A stretch of DNA of 64,000 bases from Lineus longissimus (GCF_910592395.1 NC_088316.1:1860001-1924000); one strand, 5' to 3'; positions 36,501 to 50,396 are shown, counted from the first letter of the stretch. A program made the numbers and translations. Notes: a model not told the origin generated them from the sequence alone.

Positions 36501-38270
36501 CTCCTCATGCATGGATGGCCATGGCTATGAAAAAGACCAGAACATAAAAGCATTGGCCAACTTTGACTTTGTTCCATTTGGCATTTGGCATGTGACAATG
36601 GTAGTTTTTTGCAATGAAAATGTGGACACAGGTCGTCCATGTGTGTGATCAGCTTCAGGGTGACTTGTCTGCAACGAAGTTCACATGCCTGCTGTACAGA
36701 TGTGACATCGAGCTCCACGAAACTTCTTTGATTTTTAGGATTGGCCAATGTAGTATTGGTTGTATTACAGGAAGACGAGGAACCAAATGAAGTCCTGAAT
36801 AGAGAGGTGTCCACTTAGGAAAGTTCTGCTGAACTGTGTCTAAAAGTGTTTAAGCCAGTTGAAACAGGTCATTTCCACATCTGCCTATTTCAGGTAAAAC
36901 AATGGCCTGTTTTCCTTCTGCCTCTGAACCAACTTGAACACGTCACCACAGAATGTCTGTCCTTAATAGCACCAGAGACAACAAAATCACATATTTAGTA
37001 TGAATATTTTGTATTTGTTATTTTCATTAATTCTTACATAACAAAGTACAATATATGCAGTAAAAAAGAAACATGGTGATTTTCATGGAATTCAGTCATG
37101 TTCTCCTACTGGTCCATGCCCAATTGGACTCCCAACCGACAGCCCAGGCCAAACATGTTGAATCTTGAATTCTGTCACTTTTATTTTAAAGGCAACAAAA
37201 GTGTTTTATTATTACAAACCTTTTCTTACTCGGTTTAGATTTTAGAAAAAAAATTATATTGAAACTTATTTAATCTTTCTAAAAACCTCATCAGCTTTAA
37301 TTTGTTGTTTTTAATTGGCTTCGAAGAACCCTGGGTAATCTGATTGACAAAGAATCAACATTGCCGACTTTTTCTTGGCTCCAATAAGAAAACAACTCTG
37401 AGAGACAAGATGGATAGATTCAACGCTTGAAGTGCCGTCACCCAACCTTGAATCCAGGGTGATTTAACCACTGGGGACAAGTTTTTCTAGAAGCTTACGA
37501 AACATATGTGCACGTGCCTAAACATCTGACCCTTGACCCCCTTGACCCTTTTAGCGAATGTACAACAAGAAATTTTCCAAAATGAAAGAACCGTAAAACT
37601 CATCATTGCAAAGCCCTCCAAAAGAACTGCCTACATGCACTTTTTTAATTCATTCAGAGAGAAAATCAGTCGTTGTAACTCTGTGACATCTGTGTGCTGG
37701 AAAACTTTGAAGGCAACTTTTAGCTCCCCCAGGTCCAAATCAGATCTAGCTTCACTACAAAATATCCTCGGCGCGGAATGTTCGGTCATGAAATCTTTTA
37801 CATAATCGGCAATTGCAGCAGCGAACCAAATGCAGTGTTATTCGTGAAGGGGCTTCTCTTTGGTGTTCCCAATCCATTGGTGTTAATACAGAGCATCCAT
37901 TGGTGTTATGGTGTTGACCATCCATTTGACTGAAGGTACATCCGATATTGAAGTCCAATCCTGAAGTCCTTTCCAAATTCAGAAATCCTCTAAGCCCAGA
38001 CATTTTGAGCACGCTAAAAGGCCAAACTAACCAATTTTAATGAGTTAAATCAAGGTCAACTTAATCTTGATGAAATGCGTTAATATTGGTTGGTTTAACC
38101 TAGGAATTGACCATGGTAAACAAGGTCAACCACAAACATATCTGGGCGATGGTCTGAATTCATTGCTGGCAAGAAGCATTCCCGAGGGAGTTAAAAGTGC
38201 CATCCCGGCGATGTTGATGAATATCTTTGTTTACATGTTAAATATACAGTTGGCATCCGTAGAGGGCGCC
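33541..38270. other. Convergent intergenic region between the two thymosin genes
   Basis: Holds the 3' UTRs of both genes; I could not fix either poly(A) site. TTTATT at 37205-37210 is a possible minus-strand AATAAA for the single-domain gene. It also contains TGACCTTGACCT motifs (about 33770-33825), a 21-bp minisatellite (34586-34730) and a Tigger-like fragment (about 36791-36835). ORFs here look like chance. Confidence 0.5.
34586..34730 (+). repeat. 21-bp minisatellite, about 7 units
   Basis: The unit is CCATTTGATCCATTTGTRTTG with few changes. Because 21 is a multiple of three it reads as PFDPFVL repeats on one strand and NTNGSNG repeats on the other, both open. No start context, splice signal or family match supports translation. 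Confidence 0.85.
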
Positions 38271-38866
<596 letters not shown>

Positions 38867-39443
38867 TCAATCATGCTTCACAAATACATGTTCAATGTTG
38901 GAATACAGATGGTAAAGTGTTTATTGCTGTGTAAGGATTTTGTCATGATCCTGTTTGGGGAAGTGACGGAGCCATTTTTGCGTGAGAAACCAACACATCT
39001 CGTGGCCAAGTTGTCCCTTTAAGAGAAGACCTAAAGGGTTAAATTGAAATTGTTTAAATTGCAAAATAATGTTGTCAAATTGGCACCAGCATTTCAGGAG
39101 AACCTGACGGCTGCAGTTATAATTAGAACTTGCAAAGATTTCCTTTTCCCCCAAAATGAAGTCAATTATCTCAACAACCGCGATTCCCTAACCAATAATT
39201 GATCACAGTTTGTCCATAAACTGATAATTCGCCGTCATCAACAAATCAATAAACTGAAGGGATCAATGCTCGATCGATCGATCACTGACAATAATCACCC
39301 AGTTCATTTCCAGTCATGTGTTTGTCTCGTCGATGTATCTGGTTTTAGTTACTGGTTACTTATAGTACTGGTTAAAGGCGAAACAATAAGTAGTGTGGAA
39401 CCTGAAAGACTCTGCCACATTTATGTAAAAAAAAAGGTTTATG

Positions 39444-39679
39444 TACAGTAGAACCTCTCTATTAAGGACACCCTCAGGACAGACAAGTGCTGTCCTTAAT
39501 AGAGAGGTGTCCTGATAAGAGAGGTTAAATTGAATGGAAACAACCAATTTGGGACCAAAACTAGTGTCCTTAATAGAGAGGTTGTCCTTAATAGAGAGGT
39601 TGTCCTTAATAGAGAGGTTGTCCTTAATAGAGAGGTTGTCCTTAATAGAGAGGTGTCCTCTAACAGAGGTTCCACTGCA
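39444..39679 (+). mobile_element. Tigger/mariner-like MITE with internal 18-bp expansion
   Basis: Head TACAGTAGAACCTCTCTATT and tail AGAGGTTCCACTGCA form the TIRs. Between 39567 and 39660 the unit GTCCTTAATAGAGAGGTT is repeated about five times in a row, where most other copies have two. Confidence 0.85.
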
Positions 39680-40078
39680 CATGTATGAGAATTGGCAGAG
39701 TGGAGCTGAATGGCTCATCTTATTGAGCCATAGAATTCTCCAACATTGACATATACATCACTGTTTATACATTGTACGACTAAGTGGTGGTGTGTACAGA
39801 ACTGAGTTTGATTACATAATGGATTTTATGTATGTTGGTAACAACGGATAAGGCGCTTTTGAAATTCTGATGTTAGGTATTTGGTGGAACTGAAAGTGGG
39901 TGAGTAAGTTAGGAGTGTAGGGCCTTTGATAAGTGGATTGGGAAACCCATTGACGGCTGCCACCTAAGAATTGCAGGATTGTAAATGACTGGTTTCTTTT
40001 GGCACAGGTTTAACAAAATAAAATTTAATTCCGAAGTTTTTATTTGGGATATGAAAAATACTAAAGTGTATTTGAATG

Positions 40079-40247
40079 CAGTTGAACCTCTCTATAAAGG
40101 ACACCCACGGGACTGACAAGTGCTGTCCTTAATAGAGTGGTGTCCTGATTAAAGAGATGGAAACAACCAGTTTGGGACCAAAACTAGTGTCCTTGATAGA
40201 TAGGTTTTCTTAATAGAGAGGTGTCCGCTAAGGGAGGTTCTACTGTA
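40079..40247 (+). mobile_element. Tigger/mariner-like MITE
   Basis: Near full-length copy, from CAGTTGAACCTCTCTATA to GGAGGTTCTACTGTA. Confidence 0.8.
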
Positions 40248-40644
40248 CTTCCATATTGTGAACAAAATCCAGCGAAATTTGGAAAATGGCCAAATTGACA
40301 GATGGTCTTAAACTTATGCAAATTACATACAGTAGAACAGCTGACCATGTTGTTGTGACAATTTGGGAACATTTTTAAATTCCATCTATTTTTAGTACCC
40401 AATCTTGTTTGCTTCCGTCTGGCCGCAACGAGTCATCTCGAAACTATTCTGATAACGCAGACATTTCTTATTTGAGATAAGTTGCAGCCAGACTGCATTG
40501 TTCTCGACCACTCGTAATCTGAATAGCGACAGAAGTCTGCTGTTGGTGGCACATGGCACATTATTAACCCTTGATAATCTGACATTCCAGGAATGCTATC
40601 CCAACCCCATACTGATCATCCAATGACTGGGAATTACTAAGTTA

Positions 40645-40760
40645 CCCTAATAAGAGAGGTCAAATTGAATGGAAACACCCAATTTGGGACCAAAACTAGT
40701 GTCCTTAATAGAGAGGGTGTCCTTAATAGAGAGGTGTCCACTAAGGGAAGTTCCACTGTA
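40645..40760 (+). mobile_element. Tigger/mariner-like MITE, 5'-truncated
   Basis: Starts within the body (CTAATAAGAGAGGTCAAATT) and ends AAGTTCCACTGTA. Confidence 0.75.
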
Positions 40761-43700
40761 CTCAGTTTCAGCAAAGTTACATGCATGATAACTGGACTGG
40801 CATTGTGTATTACTGCATTTCTATTTTCCTGGAGCTAGTTGTTGGGAAGACCAACCACTTTAACTCAATTGTGAGAAAGCATGCAAGGAATGCTTGTGTT
40901 GTAATGTGTTGTCCAAACTCAAAAGAAAAGTGCACTTGCATGACCCAAATTAGGTTAGATTCATCAGAACATTTATTTGGATCTATTAAAGATCAAGTCT
41001 GTCCCCATTGAATGGTACCAAGGCCTGGTGCATGAAGACTCATGCCCTTCAATCCCTCCCAAGATTAAGAGTCCAAAACAAAATCCTTTGTTCCTTAGAA
41101 CTTCATCCTTGACCATTCAAAACTATTTCACCATACAGGATAAGACCACATTTTAAAGGGGGACTCTGGGCAGGAGCAGGGGGTTGATTGGCCATATTCA
41201 GGTGACTAATAGGCCTATGCACAGTAAGATTCCGCACGAAAAGTATTCCTTTTACAAGTGTGAATAAACGTACTGTAAGGTGGGAGAGACCCCTATTGGC
41301 TACTTCGTGTAACTTTATCTTGCCTTCCCAGCTGCTACCAAGTAATCCATACTTGCTCAGTGCTACCTATATAGAGTGCCTTTAAATATGGTATCTGTGA
41401 TGAACCAGAGCTGAAGTTAAATAAACTTCAAGTGTTGCCGAGTGAAGAAGTGTAATAAGGGCTGGGAAGTGGAAGTAATCCCTTAACATACCTGTTTATT
41501 TCGTGAGTGGTATGAAGACCTGTAAAGAGAGAGAGAAATATATGTTTATATGGCCAGTAAACAGATGATTTAGTTGAATGACTAATCAAGTCTTAGGAAA
41601 AACATCCTCCCATAGAAAGCCTTTGGACAGCTCATAAAACACACCCACACAAACTCTGCAACCATATCACCAAGCACTGATATCGGTCATGATCCGAATA
41701 AGAATTCGTTCGATTCGGATCATCCACAGATACCAACCTTCGGTGATGAGGGAGCCTTCCCACGAGGCCGTAGATCTTGACCTGCAGTGTGCCGATGGAA
41801 GATCACACAGGGCCACGTCCAGGTAGAATCGATATCGGAATCGAAGAAATCGAGAAGTCAATATCTGAGGAATTATACGAGTATTTTTGTGAGAAAGTTT
41901 ACGTTGGTACAACTTAAAAATAATGCGCCGTGTACGTTTCAAAATGTGGACTTACTTTTAAACGGATGTTTATGAGGATTTGATTTTGAGAACCGATCTA
42001 TCCGAGATGCATGGAACGTAAATTTGTGGTATTGAAACTGAAGCCCGCAAGCGAGTGTCCCGGGTCAGGGCGCACCCCTTCCTTAATGCGTCGTTGAACA
42101 GGATGACCCTGACTCGTCATAAATGACCAATCAGGAACTGCCAAGTAATCGTCACGACCAAGCCACGGAAGAACATTTTGGCCCTTATACAATCAGGCAT
42201 CTGCGACCCAGGCCTATTGTCCCGGCGATTCCCAAATGGCAACAACTATCCTGGGTCAGCGCAACAGCTGCGAACATGTGGAAAACACAAGTTCAGAAAA
42301 TTCAGAAAATTCTCAACTTAACTTAAACCACCCCCAACTGATTACTTATTTCTAATTAAGACTAGGTGTTTTCTTGTTAATAAATACATTATCTTCTTCA
42401 TTATTTAACCCCGTGAAAGGACAACTTGGGTCCTCAGTGAAGTCAGAATCAATGAAACTAATTGACCGAATAAAATATAGTCAAACTCAACTCTCACACA
42501 AAAGAGAGAATCTCACTCATCAATTTAAATGTCCGACCTCGATGCCGAGTTCCTAAATCGTACCTTCACGTTTTTCACGAAGGGTAGAAATAAAGCCTCT
42601 GATTAAATAAAGTATAAATAGAATTTCAAGCTGTCTGTAACAAAGCGTTGGGAAACTGAACGAATACTGCTGCCCCCGCCCCCATCCCCTTCAAAGCGGA
42701 CTGAACTTTAGGTGCAGAACATCCAAAGAACACCGGGACCTAAAACGTCACCCTGCCTTACCCTGCCAACTCCCGCCTGCGACGGACTTCAGGTTGGCTG
42801 TCGCTATGATACTTAAGCCCGGTTTTATAATGTGTCATTGGTCAGGTGCCGTCATCGAAAACATTGAAGAATTCTGACGTGCTAAAAACTCTACATTGAA
42901 ATAATAAATCTTATTTGAGATGTCCCCCAACTCCCTTAGTCACGTTCATTTCACCGGGATATATGTAATGCGCCGCAACTCAGCCAGGCCAGTCTGTTTA
43001 TTAAAGAGTTCGCCAAAAGGCATACATTAGTGTATTAGTGTGGTCTGGGTCAGATATTGACTATTGAGTCAGAGATGCATCCTATATGACGTCACTTATC
43101 TGGCAGGCGCCGAAACATCCGGGACGAAATAAGGAGGAAATTGAAGCCTACACTCACTAGACAGTGGTATCGGCCATGTCCCTTTCCATAGGAGACCATG
43201 GTTAGAATGAAGAACAAACTACCTCAGGAGCCTACGACAGAGTTGATAATGCACTTTTGTCGTGCAAAATAACTGTAATTTGCGTTTTCATTGTGGAAAT
43301 TGGGTCGAATCTGTGACACCGTGCTGGGCTTTATGAATGTTATTTTCCACTGTATGCGCTAAACACATATTTTCTTTTGACGCCTAGAATGTCAAAATCA
43401 GGTTGGGTATATAGTCGCGATCTCTCAAGGACCAAAGCAGCTGGTCACGATGGATGGAAGTGGCCTATTGGTAAACAGTCAAAATAAAGGCATTATCTAT
43501 AGGTTGTGTGCAAAATCTTTTTTGTCCCGTCCTCATGCTGAAAGGTTTTATTTAAAAAGATCGAACTGTGTGTCAACTATGAAAACAACTAGCAAAACAG
43601 CTGTCGTCTGGTGTTTCTTATGTTTGGATTCATAAAAATGGTAGTTGTAAGGACAGTTTGTTGTTCGCAATAGCTTCTTGTTGAAGAATGACATTGGTTG

Positions 43701-44375
43701 ACTACTTCAGTAAAAGGTGGCTGATGTATACAATAAATCTAGGCCTATACGAAGTCCTAATGTATTTAATAATAAGCAGAACATTCATCATAAATACATC
43801 AGCTATGCTTCCGGGTTCCGCCATGTTGTGCCCCACCCTTTTTAGCCTTTGTCGTCTGCATGCTTCGCGAAGATGTCAGACATTTCTCGAGAAGATACCC
43901 AGAAGATACCCAAAGAGATTTGCCGTGCGCTAATTTATATGCCCTAGCTCTGTATTGTCATGGCAATCATCTGTTAGAAACGCCCAGTAGGCCTATACGG
44001 CCTGCCCTCGACTGGGCCGTAGGATGGTAAGACTTGCGACAGCTGCAGTTAGGAGGAGGAAGACAACAACACATAAAGGCTGGGACATTCAATTTTAGAG
44101 AAGACAGAAGCATGGGAGTGGACAGAGAGCGACTGTGGCTCAAACTGGGGATACTTTGACTAGCAGACGACAAAATATCCCCACAACATTATATATGGCG
44201 ATCTGTGGCCCGGTTGTGCCCTCACAAAGAGACATAAATTTGCCCAACATTATTCCAGAGACAAAACGAAATTATTTGCTTCAGATTGCATATGGTGTAT
44301 AGCAATACTTTACCAAATTTTACAATATATTCCACGAGTAAATTATTAATCCGACACAAAGAAAATTGTACTCAC

Positions 44376-44448
44376 TGTAAACTCCTTCGTCCAGGCTCTG
44401 TTCGCAATGAGCTGAAATGCAGCCCAACCTATTGATCAGACTTTTATA
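44376..44448 (-). promoter_or_regulatory. TATA box, start region and leader exon with splice donor, minus strand
   Basis: On the minus strand CCCTATAAAAG (TATA at 44448..44442) is followed 30-35 nt later by a TTTCAGCTC initiator-like site. A short leader follows, ending TTTACA|GTGAGT (donor at 44375). This is the layout of a TATA promoter with a small untranslated first exon. The only minus-strand gene found downstream is the single-domain beta-thymosin, which needs such an exon 5.5 kb away. The link is inference. Confidence 0.45.
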
Positions 44449-44577
44449 GGGCGGATCGCGCAGGCGTAGTGACAGATCCATTGATGAATGAACCACCAGC
44501 GCCGCCGTTCGATCACGCTCTATAATAGAGCTTTTTAGGCCTCGCGAATAATATGCAACCGAAGTTTTTTCTTGATA

Positions 44578-44899
44578 TCAGATTGAGCGGTCAGGGCCGA
44601 AGATTGTGACGCTTTTGTAATCAAAGACTCTGACAAAAAGACTATCATCAGTGAAAACAAGTCCATAAACAAGCTGAAGGAATGTAGACTCCTGTGCAGT
44701 TCTTTCGTCATCCTGATTGTCCTTCCTCGATGTACCGGGTGACAGGACGAGGCCGGTCCACTGCGTCCGGAGTGTAATTAAATAAGGCATGCGGACGTCG
44801 ACGGCCGGACTTCCTGAGATCAAGGACTTCTTCACTCCTTCGTCTTGAAAATATATGAGAGAGGGGTAGTGTATTAAGGATGTCTCGCTTTGTGGCCAA
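44578..44899 (-). other. Unrecognised overlapping reading frames upstream of the TATA element
   Basis: Two frames open on the minus strand, 44899-44708 (begins MATKRDILNTLPLSHIFS) and 44835-44578. Composition is fairly CpG-rich. No family recognised and no clear splice sites, so it could be chance or an exon of a gene I cannot resolve. Confidence 0.15.
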
Positions 44900-45410
44900 T
44901 ACAGGCTCCCGCCACTTCTAAAGCAAGTTAGTATTGGTTAAGGTATTGGTCTCAAGGAGATTTGATACAACCAAGGAGGGTTCTATTTCAGCGTTAACGT
45001 CATTGATGGACCAGCGCGGACTATAGCCTATACATCCTGAGGAACAGGGGTTAATGTTCGCTTCTGATTTCCTCAGGATGGGACTATAGGAATGGTACAA
45101 CGAACCACGCCCTTCGTGTATGGCTGACTAAATGACTGGACCGTCCAGTGAGTGATCGAAGAAAATAATCAGTATTGCCCTTAGCGCCATAGTTGGATCC
45201 AAGCCTTTGATGAAAGAAGAACTTAGAAGAAGAACTAAGAAGAAGAAGAAGGATTTGGCTCAGATTTAAGTATGCGGTCACTGTAAAACTGCAATGATAC
45301 CAGTAGCAACCACAAATCTCGCCCATGTAGTAGTTTGTTATTTTTGGGGGCGACACTTTCTTGAGCCATGCTGTAGAATAGTGAAGCTTGATTTTCATTG
45401 ACGCAAGCGA

Positions 45411-45431
45411 CATGCGCAGTAGAATGCGCAC
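45411..45431 (+). promoter_or_regulatory. Paired NRF1-like sites just upstream of the EMC7 start
   Basis: CATGCGCAGTAGAATGCGCAC contains two ATGCGCA half-sites, the core of the NRF1 motif common in housekeeping promoters. It lies 14-34 bp before the EMC7 ATG, so the transcription start is probably close by. Confidence 0.4.
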
Positions 45432-45444
45432 TAGTAATTTCAGA

Positions 45445-48400
45445 ATGGCGAATTTTATTCAACTTTTCGAGAACATTCACCTTATTTCGGCCATTTTTCT
45501 GCTTCTTTCTGTATATATTCCAACCACATTTCAAACGTCAGATAATGGTGGTTCACAGTTATTCAAAATCGACGGGAAAGTGGCCATACCGAACGAAGCA
45601 ATCGATCCGAACTGGGTGACGACGACGAGAGTTCTTGTGGATGGGGGAGAGTACATCGGTTTTCTCAGGTAGATTTCAGCATGTGGTTTCGTTGGAAAGT
45701 TATCTGAAGTTTGACTTGTTTGCAGTCAAATATTCTATTCTTTAGCTTATCAAGTTGTACAGCAATGGCGCCTCCATCTGAGTCCATGCTTTGGACCCGA
45801 GATTTGGAAGAGTCTAGAGAAAACCCTCTTCTTCCCCGACAGTCTGAATTATAGATTCCAATCAAGCCTCAGCATTTGCCACTTGCCTAGGCTGCTTACC
45901 AGTAGTAGTCTACATACTGCCAGCCTGCCACTGGCTGCAGGGCATTATTTTACTTTCAGTAGTCAAAAGAAAAATTGGGGGGGGGGGGGCAAAGTCCCCT
46001 CTTCAGTCCATCCAGTAACCAAGACAGACAAGTGACTTGCCCAAGATCTCAAAACTGACCTCTCAATAAAGACAAGTAACTTGCCTACTTTTACAAGTCA
46101 ATGAAAAAGGGAATTTGTACCAGCCCAAGATTGGTCGTTACTATAGACAAGTGATGCAATGCACCTAAGATCTTTCATCTGAACAGTGAATAAGATAAGG
46201 AAGTGACTTGCACAAGGTCCATCACTTGTCTGTCAATTTGACTTGCCAAGATCCCTCTTCTGAGATCTGACTAGTCAATAAGATATGCTAATGACTTGTC
46301 CCATATCCCTTATCTAACCAGTCAGTACTTACAATACATGTAGATAACATGTGACTTACCCAAGGTCCATCCCCTGACAATGATATAGACAAGTGACTTG
46401 CCCAAGGTCTCTCATCTGAGATCTGGGCAGTCAAGAAGATAGGCAAGTGACACGACCAAGATCTCTCACCTGGCCAATTGATATAATACAATGTATACAA
46501 TGAGTATTAAGTAACATACAAATGTGCCAAGCTCTCTCATGCAAGTTATTTCAGGTATTGTTATTTTGTTTTCTCAAGAAGCCCAGAGATTAGTATTTAT
46601 TTTGCACTTTGTGACTGGCATCCTCTCAAAGAGGAAGACAGACATGACAGATCACATCCCAGATTTTTTTTGAGAGACACCCAATGTTTCAGAACTTTGT
46701 GAAAAATGGCTATATTTAGGTTCTTACCATGGTAAGATGCGAACATTTTGTGTAAACATGTAATGGGCTATTTATGTTTGTGACAACAACTTGCTTGTCT
46801 CCCAAAACCAACAAAACATAGCTATTTGATAATTTTGATACTGCTGCAACATTTCATCTCTCGGTCATTTTACTAGATAGAAACTCGAATATAATCGGAG
46901 CGATTATGCATTTAACTTCCCATATTTTAAATTGGGCACCATCGATAAGTGGAACATTTTTAAAGTGTCACTGTCAGCACTTGACAGACACCAGGAGGAA
47001 ATAACTTAATTATTCCATTTCCCATTAATTAAGGCAAACTTCGCAAATTAGCTTGATTTGTTGCATGTGATTGCGGGTAATTAGCCCAAATTTCTACTAA
47101 CTTCCTGAACTTCCTAAATATATGTATTGACGAGAATGAACCACGAAAAGTCATTGGAGTCTTTTTAAGGAAGCTACTGTATTCTGCCTAGTTTTTTTTC
47201 TTTTTCTGTTGAACATAAATGGACATGTAAATTGTGATTTGAGGCAGACTAGACTGATAATCACAGAGTATTATACCAGCTGATATTACTGCAACATATG
47301 TACCAAAGCAAAATGATGTCTGATATTTAGGTCTCTGTAGTGACATGTCTGTCTTACTATCCCAATTCCCTGGTTGTGGCAGAAGGACTCCAGCTATAGA
47401 ACTCCTTTGGAACTGTCCAAGAAACTTGTGAAGGGGTGTCATACCTACGTGTTCGCTAAGGACACCCTCTCTATTAAGGACCCTAGTTTTGGACCCAAAT
47501 CGGTTGTCCCCTTTCTATTTGACCTCTCTAATCAGGACACCTCTCTATTAAGGACAGCACTTGTCAGTCCCCAGGGTGTCCGTAATAGTGAGTTTCTACT
47601 GTACTATTTTTGACAGGGTGTCTCTCGGTATAAGCCTTTGAAAGTGTGCCCAATTGGTCAGAGTAGGGCACAAACAGGATAAATATCACGTCAGATATTA
47701 CAATCTAAAAAGTGAATCAAAAAAAAGTTCACTTATAATATGTCGGCATGCTTTTTACTGTGGTTGTAAATCTTGTAAATTACATGTAGTGCTTATTATT
47801 GACAAAAACATTTTTGAAATGGTTATCATGTCTAGTAGTAAATATTAGGTTAGATGGCCCAATTAAAGGGGTATGCTGATCTGATTACTGTTGGTTAAGC
47901 TTTATCTAGTTGCCATTTCTCTAAACACCAGGCGACGGCAATGGTCAGTTGAAATGCATGCTCGCACGTTGTCTGTATACAATTGGTGCGTGCATCAATT
48001 TTTGTGATCGCTGCATGTCAATTTAGGGCATTTGTCCACTGAGTTTGGCGTATGAAAAACCTACATGGAAGGTGTAAGGTTTCAATCGTCACTGCAAGTT
48101 TTCTTTGGTGCCGGCATGGCAGTGGCGTGTATAATTTTCATCGAAACAACCACCAAAGTAAAATCAAACAGTGTATTCCTTAAAGCTTCTGTGATATTAG
48201 CTGATACTAACCCTTCCTTCCACAGGCCACTTTAATTTCAACTCCCTCCCAATATGGCTCGTCCTCCACTGGAGATCCTCGTACCAAAGGCAAGAAATAT
48301 CATCAAATTGAGATTTACTCTTTTAACGTTTTTGCTTCCATTACTTTTTCAGGGGCGATGGTAGCTTCACCGTGAGTAACATACCCAAAGGTTCCTACGT

Positions 48401-50396
48401 CATCGAAGTGATCCATCCGGCCCACATTTTCGAACAAGCGAGGGTAGATATTACAACAACGGGGAAGATCCGAGCACGAAGGGTTAATAATGTCCAGCCG
48501 TCGCTGGTTTCCACGGTGCAGTATCCATTGAAGTTTAAGCCACGTGGAAACGCCAAATATTTCCAGATGAGAGAACAATGGAAGATTACAGATTTCTTGT
48601 TTAATCACATGGTATGTTTTGAATTTATCCAGAAAATTGACTTATCGCTGACGTAAAAAATATTCGGAATTCCTGGCTAATTTGACCTTGTTTCATAACA
48701 GGTCACTGTCCTGTTTGCAGCTCAATTATATCATCAATAACATCATCCGGGCTGTCAGAGTGTCGCAATGGTTATATTGGCACCTATTATTCTAAATGTG
48801 GACATTGCAAGCACGCCATTTTGGTCCAATGACCTCCCAACACCAGACAGTAGCAAAAACAAGGTGAACTTGACTCAGCCATTTATTATATGATATTCTG
48901 CACCTGTAGGCTTACGAGTAGGACAGGTGAAAACTCCAATTTGTGTTAATCAAATCGTGGCAATGTATATCTATGTTAATGATCTGGTCTGGATAAATAC
49001 AGCCAGTGCAGGAGTTAACAGTCAAATGGAAGAAAAAGAATTATCTCCGCTTGCTATTCTAATTGTGTTAATAATCAGGTCTGGATGACACCTAAGGGGT
49101 GAGTTAAAGGACAAATACACCTAAGGGGTGAGTTAAAGGACAAATACACCTAAGGGGTGAGTTAAAGGAGAAATACAATTAAGGGGTGAGTTAAAGGAGA
49201 AATACACCTAAGGGGTGAGTTAAAGGACAAATACACCTAAGAGGTGGGTTAAAGGACAAATACACCTAAGGGGTGAGTTAAAGGACAAATACACCTAAGG
49301 GGTGAGTTAAAGGACAAATACACCTAAGGGGTGAGTTAAAGGACAAATGAACAAAACAACAATTATCTTTGCTTGCTATTCTGATTATGGTGCACATTTT
49401 CTTTCTCATTTTCCCATCGCATAATTGTCATTTAATCGTAATAGGACGAAGCCTGTTGGTGCAGCTGCCTTATTACTGATGCCACTTATTGAGGTCTTAT
49501 ACAATGCTATGTGATTGCAAACGAACCATTTGCACCAACTCCAGATTATTTGAGTTCAGAAGGTTCAACTGCCATAGCTATCTAAACAGAGGTGCTGAGG
49601 GAAAGTCCCCTGCCAATGTCTTGTCCCCATCAAAGTTGACTGAGTACTGGCGATTCTGAAACTGAATCACCAGTATCCATTAGATGACAGTTTATATAGT
49701 AACCAGAAAACACTGGTTGTCAAAGCAACCTGCCTAACTCCGCAACTGATTGCCTTCATTTGTGCTCTGATCATTCTGTCAGTCACGAAACAACTCTGAG
49801 TTAGTCTTGTACTTCTATTCTGTAATGTCTTCTTCAGGTTCTGATGATGGTGCTACCATTCCTGGTGATTGTACTCCTGCCAAAGTTGGTCAACACTAGT
49901 GATCCAGAGACACAGAAGGTAAGCCATGGTACTTGTTAGCTTTGAGTGATGTGGAAGTTGATTAGAACTCTACTACTTTTCATTACTTTAGTCACAGAGA
50001 GAGCACTTGTACTGACCCAGAAACTTGTCACTTTCCATGTTTCACTTGTCACAGGTGAACTTATTAAGGCTTGAAAACACAATGTGAGGGTGAAAGGGGT
50101 CATCATGAATCATATGTAGCCTGTCTTTGGAAATGACTTGTTCATTCTTCATATCAGGCATGAAAAGTGAACAGTGACACGTACAAGTGAAAACATGAAC
50201 TCTATAATCGTGGCCTAATGAGTGCACGGTCGTTAATCTCTCTGTTTCCTACCTTCAGGAGATGCAGAGCCAGATGAACATGTTGAACCCAAGACAGCAG
50301 ATGCCCGAAGTGTCAGAGATGTTTACAAACTGGTTTGGCGGAGGTGGGAAGAAGTCGAGCAGCGTCAGTAAGGCGAAGCCACGGAAACAGAGATAG
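45445..50396 (+). CDS. EMC7: ER membrane protein complex subunit 7, complete, four exons
   Basis: Exons 45445-45668, 48353-48611, 49838-49918, 50259-50396 join to 702 nt, 233 residues plus TAG (human about 242). The start is MANFIQLFENIHLISAIFLL, a signal peptide; an in-frame ATG lies upstream at 45388 but would bury the signal. Then comes the lumenal beta-sandwich domain (FKIDGKV, GEYIGFLR, GDGSFTVSNIPKGSYVIEV, FEQARVDI). Next are the FLFNHM stretch and one membrane helix (VLMMVLPFLVIVLLPKLV, about residues 162-179). The cytosolic tail holds MQSQMNMLNPRQQMPEVSE, WFGGGGKK and a basic end KAKPRKQR. EMC7 is a peripheral lumenal part of the EMC insertase, which places tail-anchored and multipass proteins in the ER membrane. 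All introns are GT..AG and phases match throughout. Confidence 0.96.
46010..46480 (+). repeat. Degenerate tandem repeat in EMC7 intron 1
   Basis: Repeated strings of the type GACAAGTGACTTGCCCAAG followed by ATCTCTCATCTGA, spaced irregularly at about 50-70 bp, some incomplete. No coding potential. Confidence 0.65.
47437..47603 (-). mobile_element. Tigger/mariner-like MITE in EMC7 intron 1
   Basis: Inverted copy: CTCTCTATTAAGGACCCTAG, then TTGACCTCTCTAATCAGGAC, ending near TTTCTACTGTA. Confidence 0.8.
49090..49350 (+). repeat. 29-bp minisatellite, 9 units, EMC7 intron 2
   Basis: The unit is ACCTAAGGGGTGAGTTAAAG plus nine bases, with starts every 29 bp from 49090. Unit 4 (TTAAGG) and unit 6 (GAGGTGGG) carry changes; the rest are nearly identical. 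Each unit contains GGGTGAGT, a perfect 5' splice-site-like string. Confidence 0.92.

Noticed and set aside
37533-37805. TTTTAG then NVQQEIFQNER, considered as a further thymosin exon
   Set aside because: The frame has no LKHxETQEK core and continues without a donor at the right place; similarity to the thymosin helix is superficial.
49090-49350. CRISPR-like array
   Set aside because: Units are contiguous with no unique spacers, and the setting is an animal intron.
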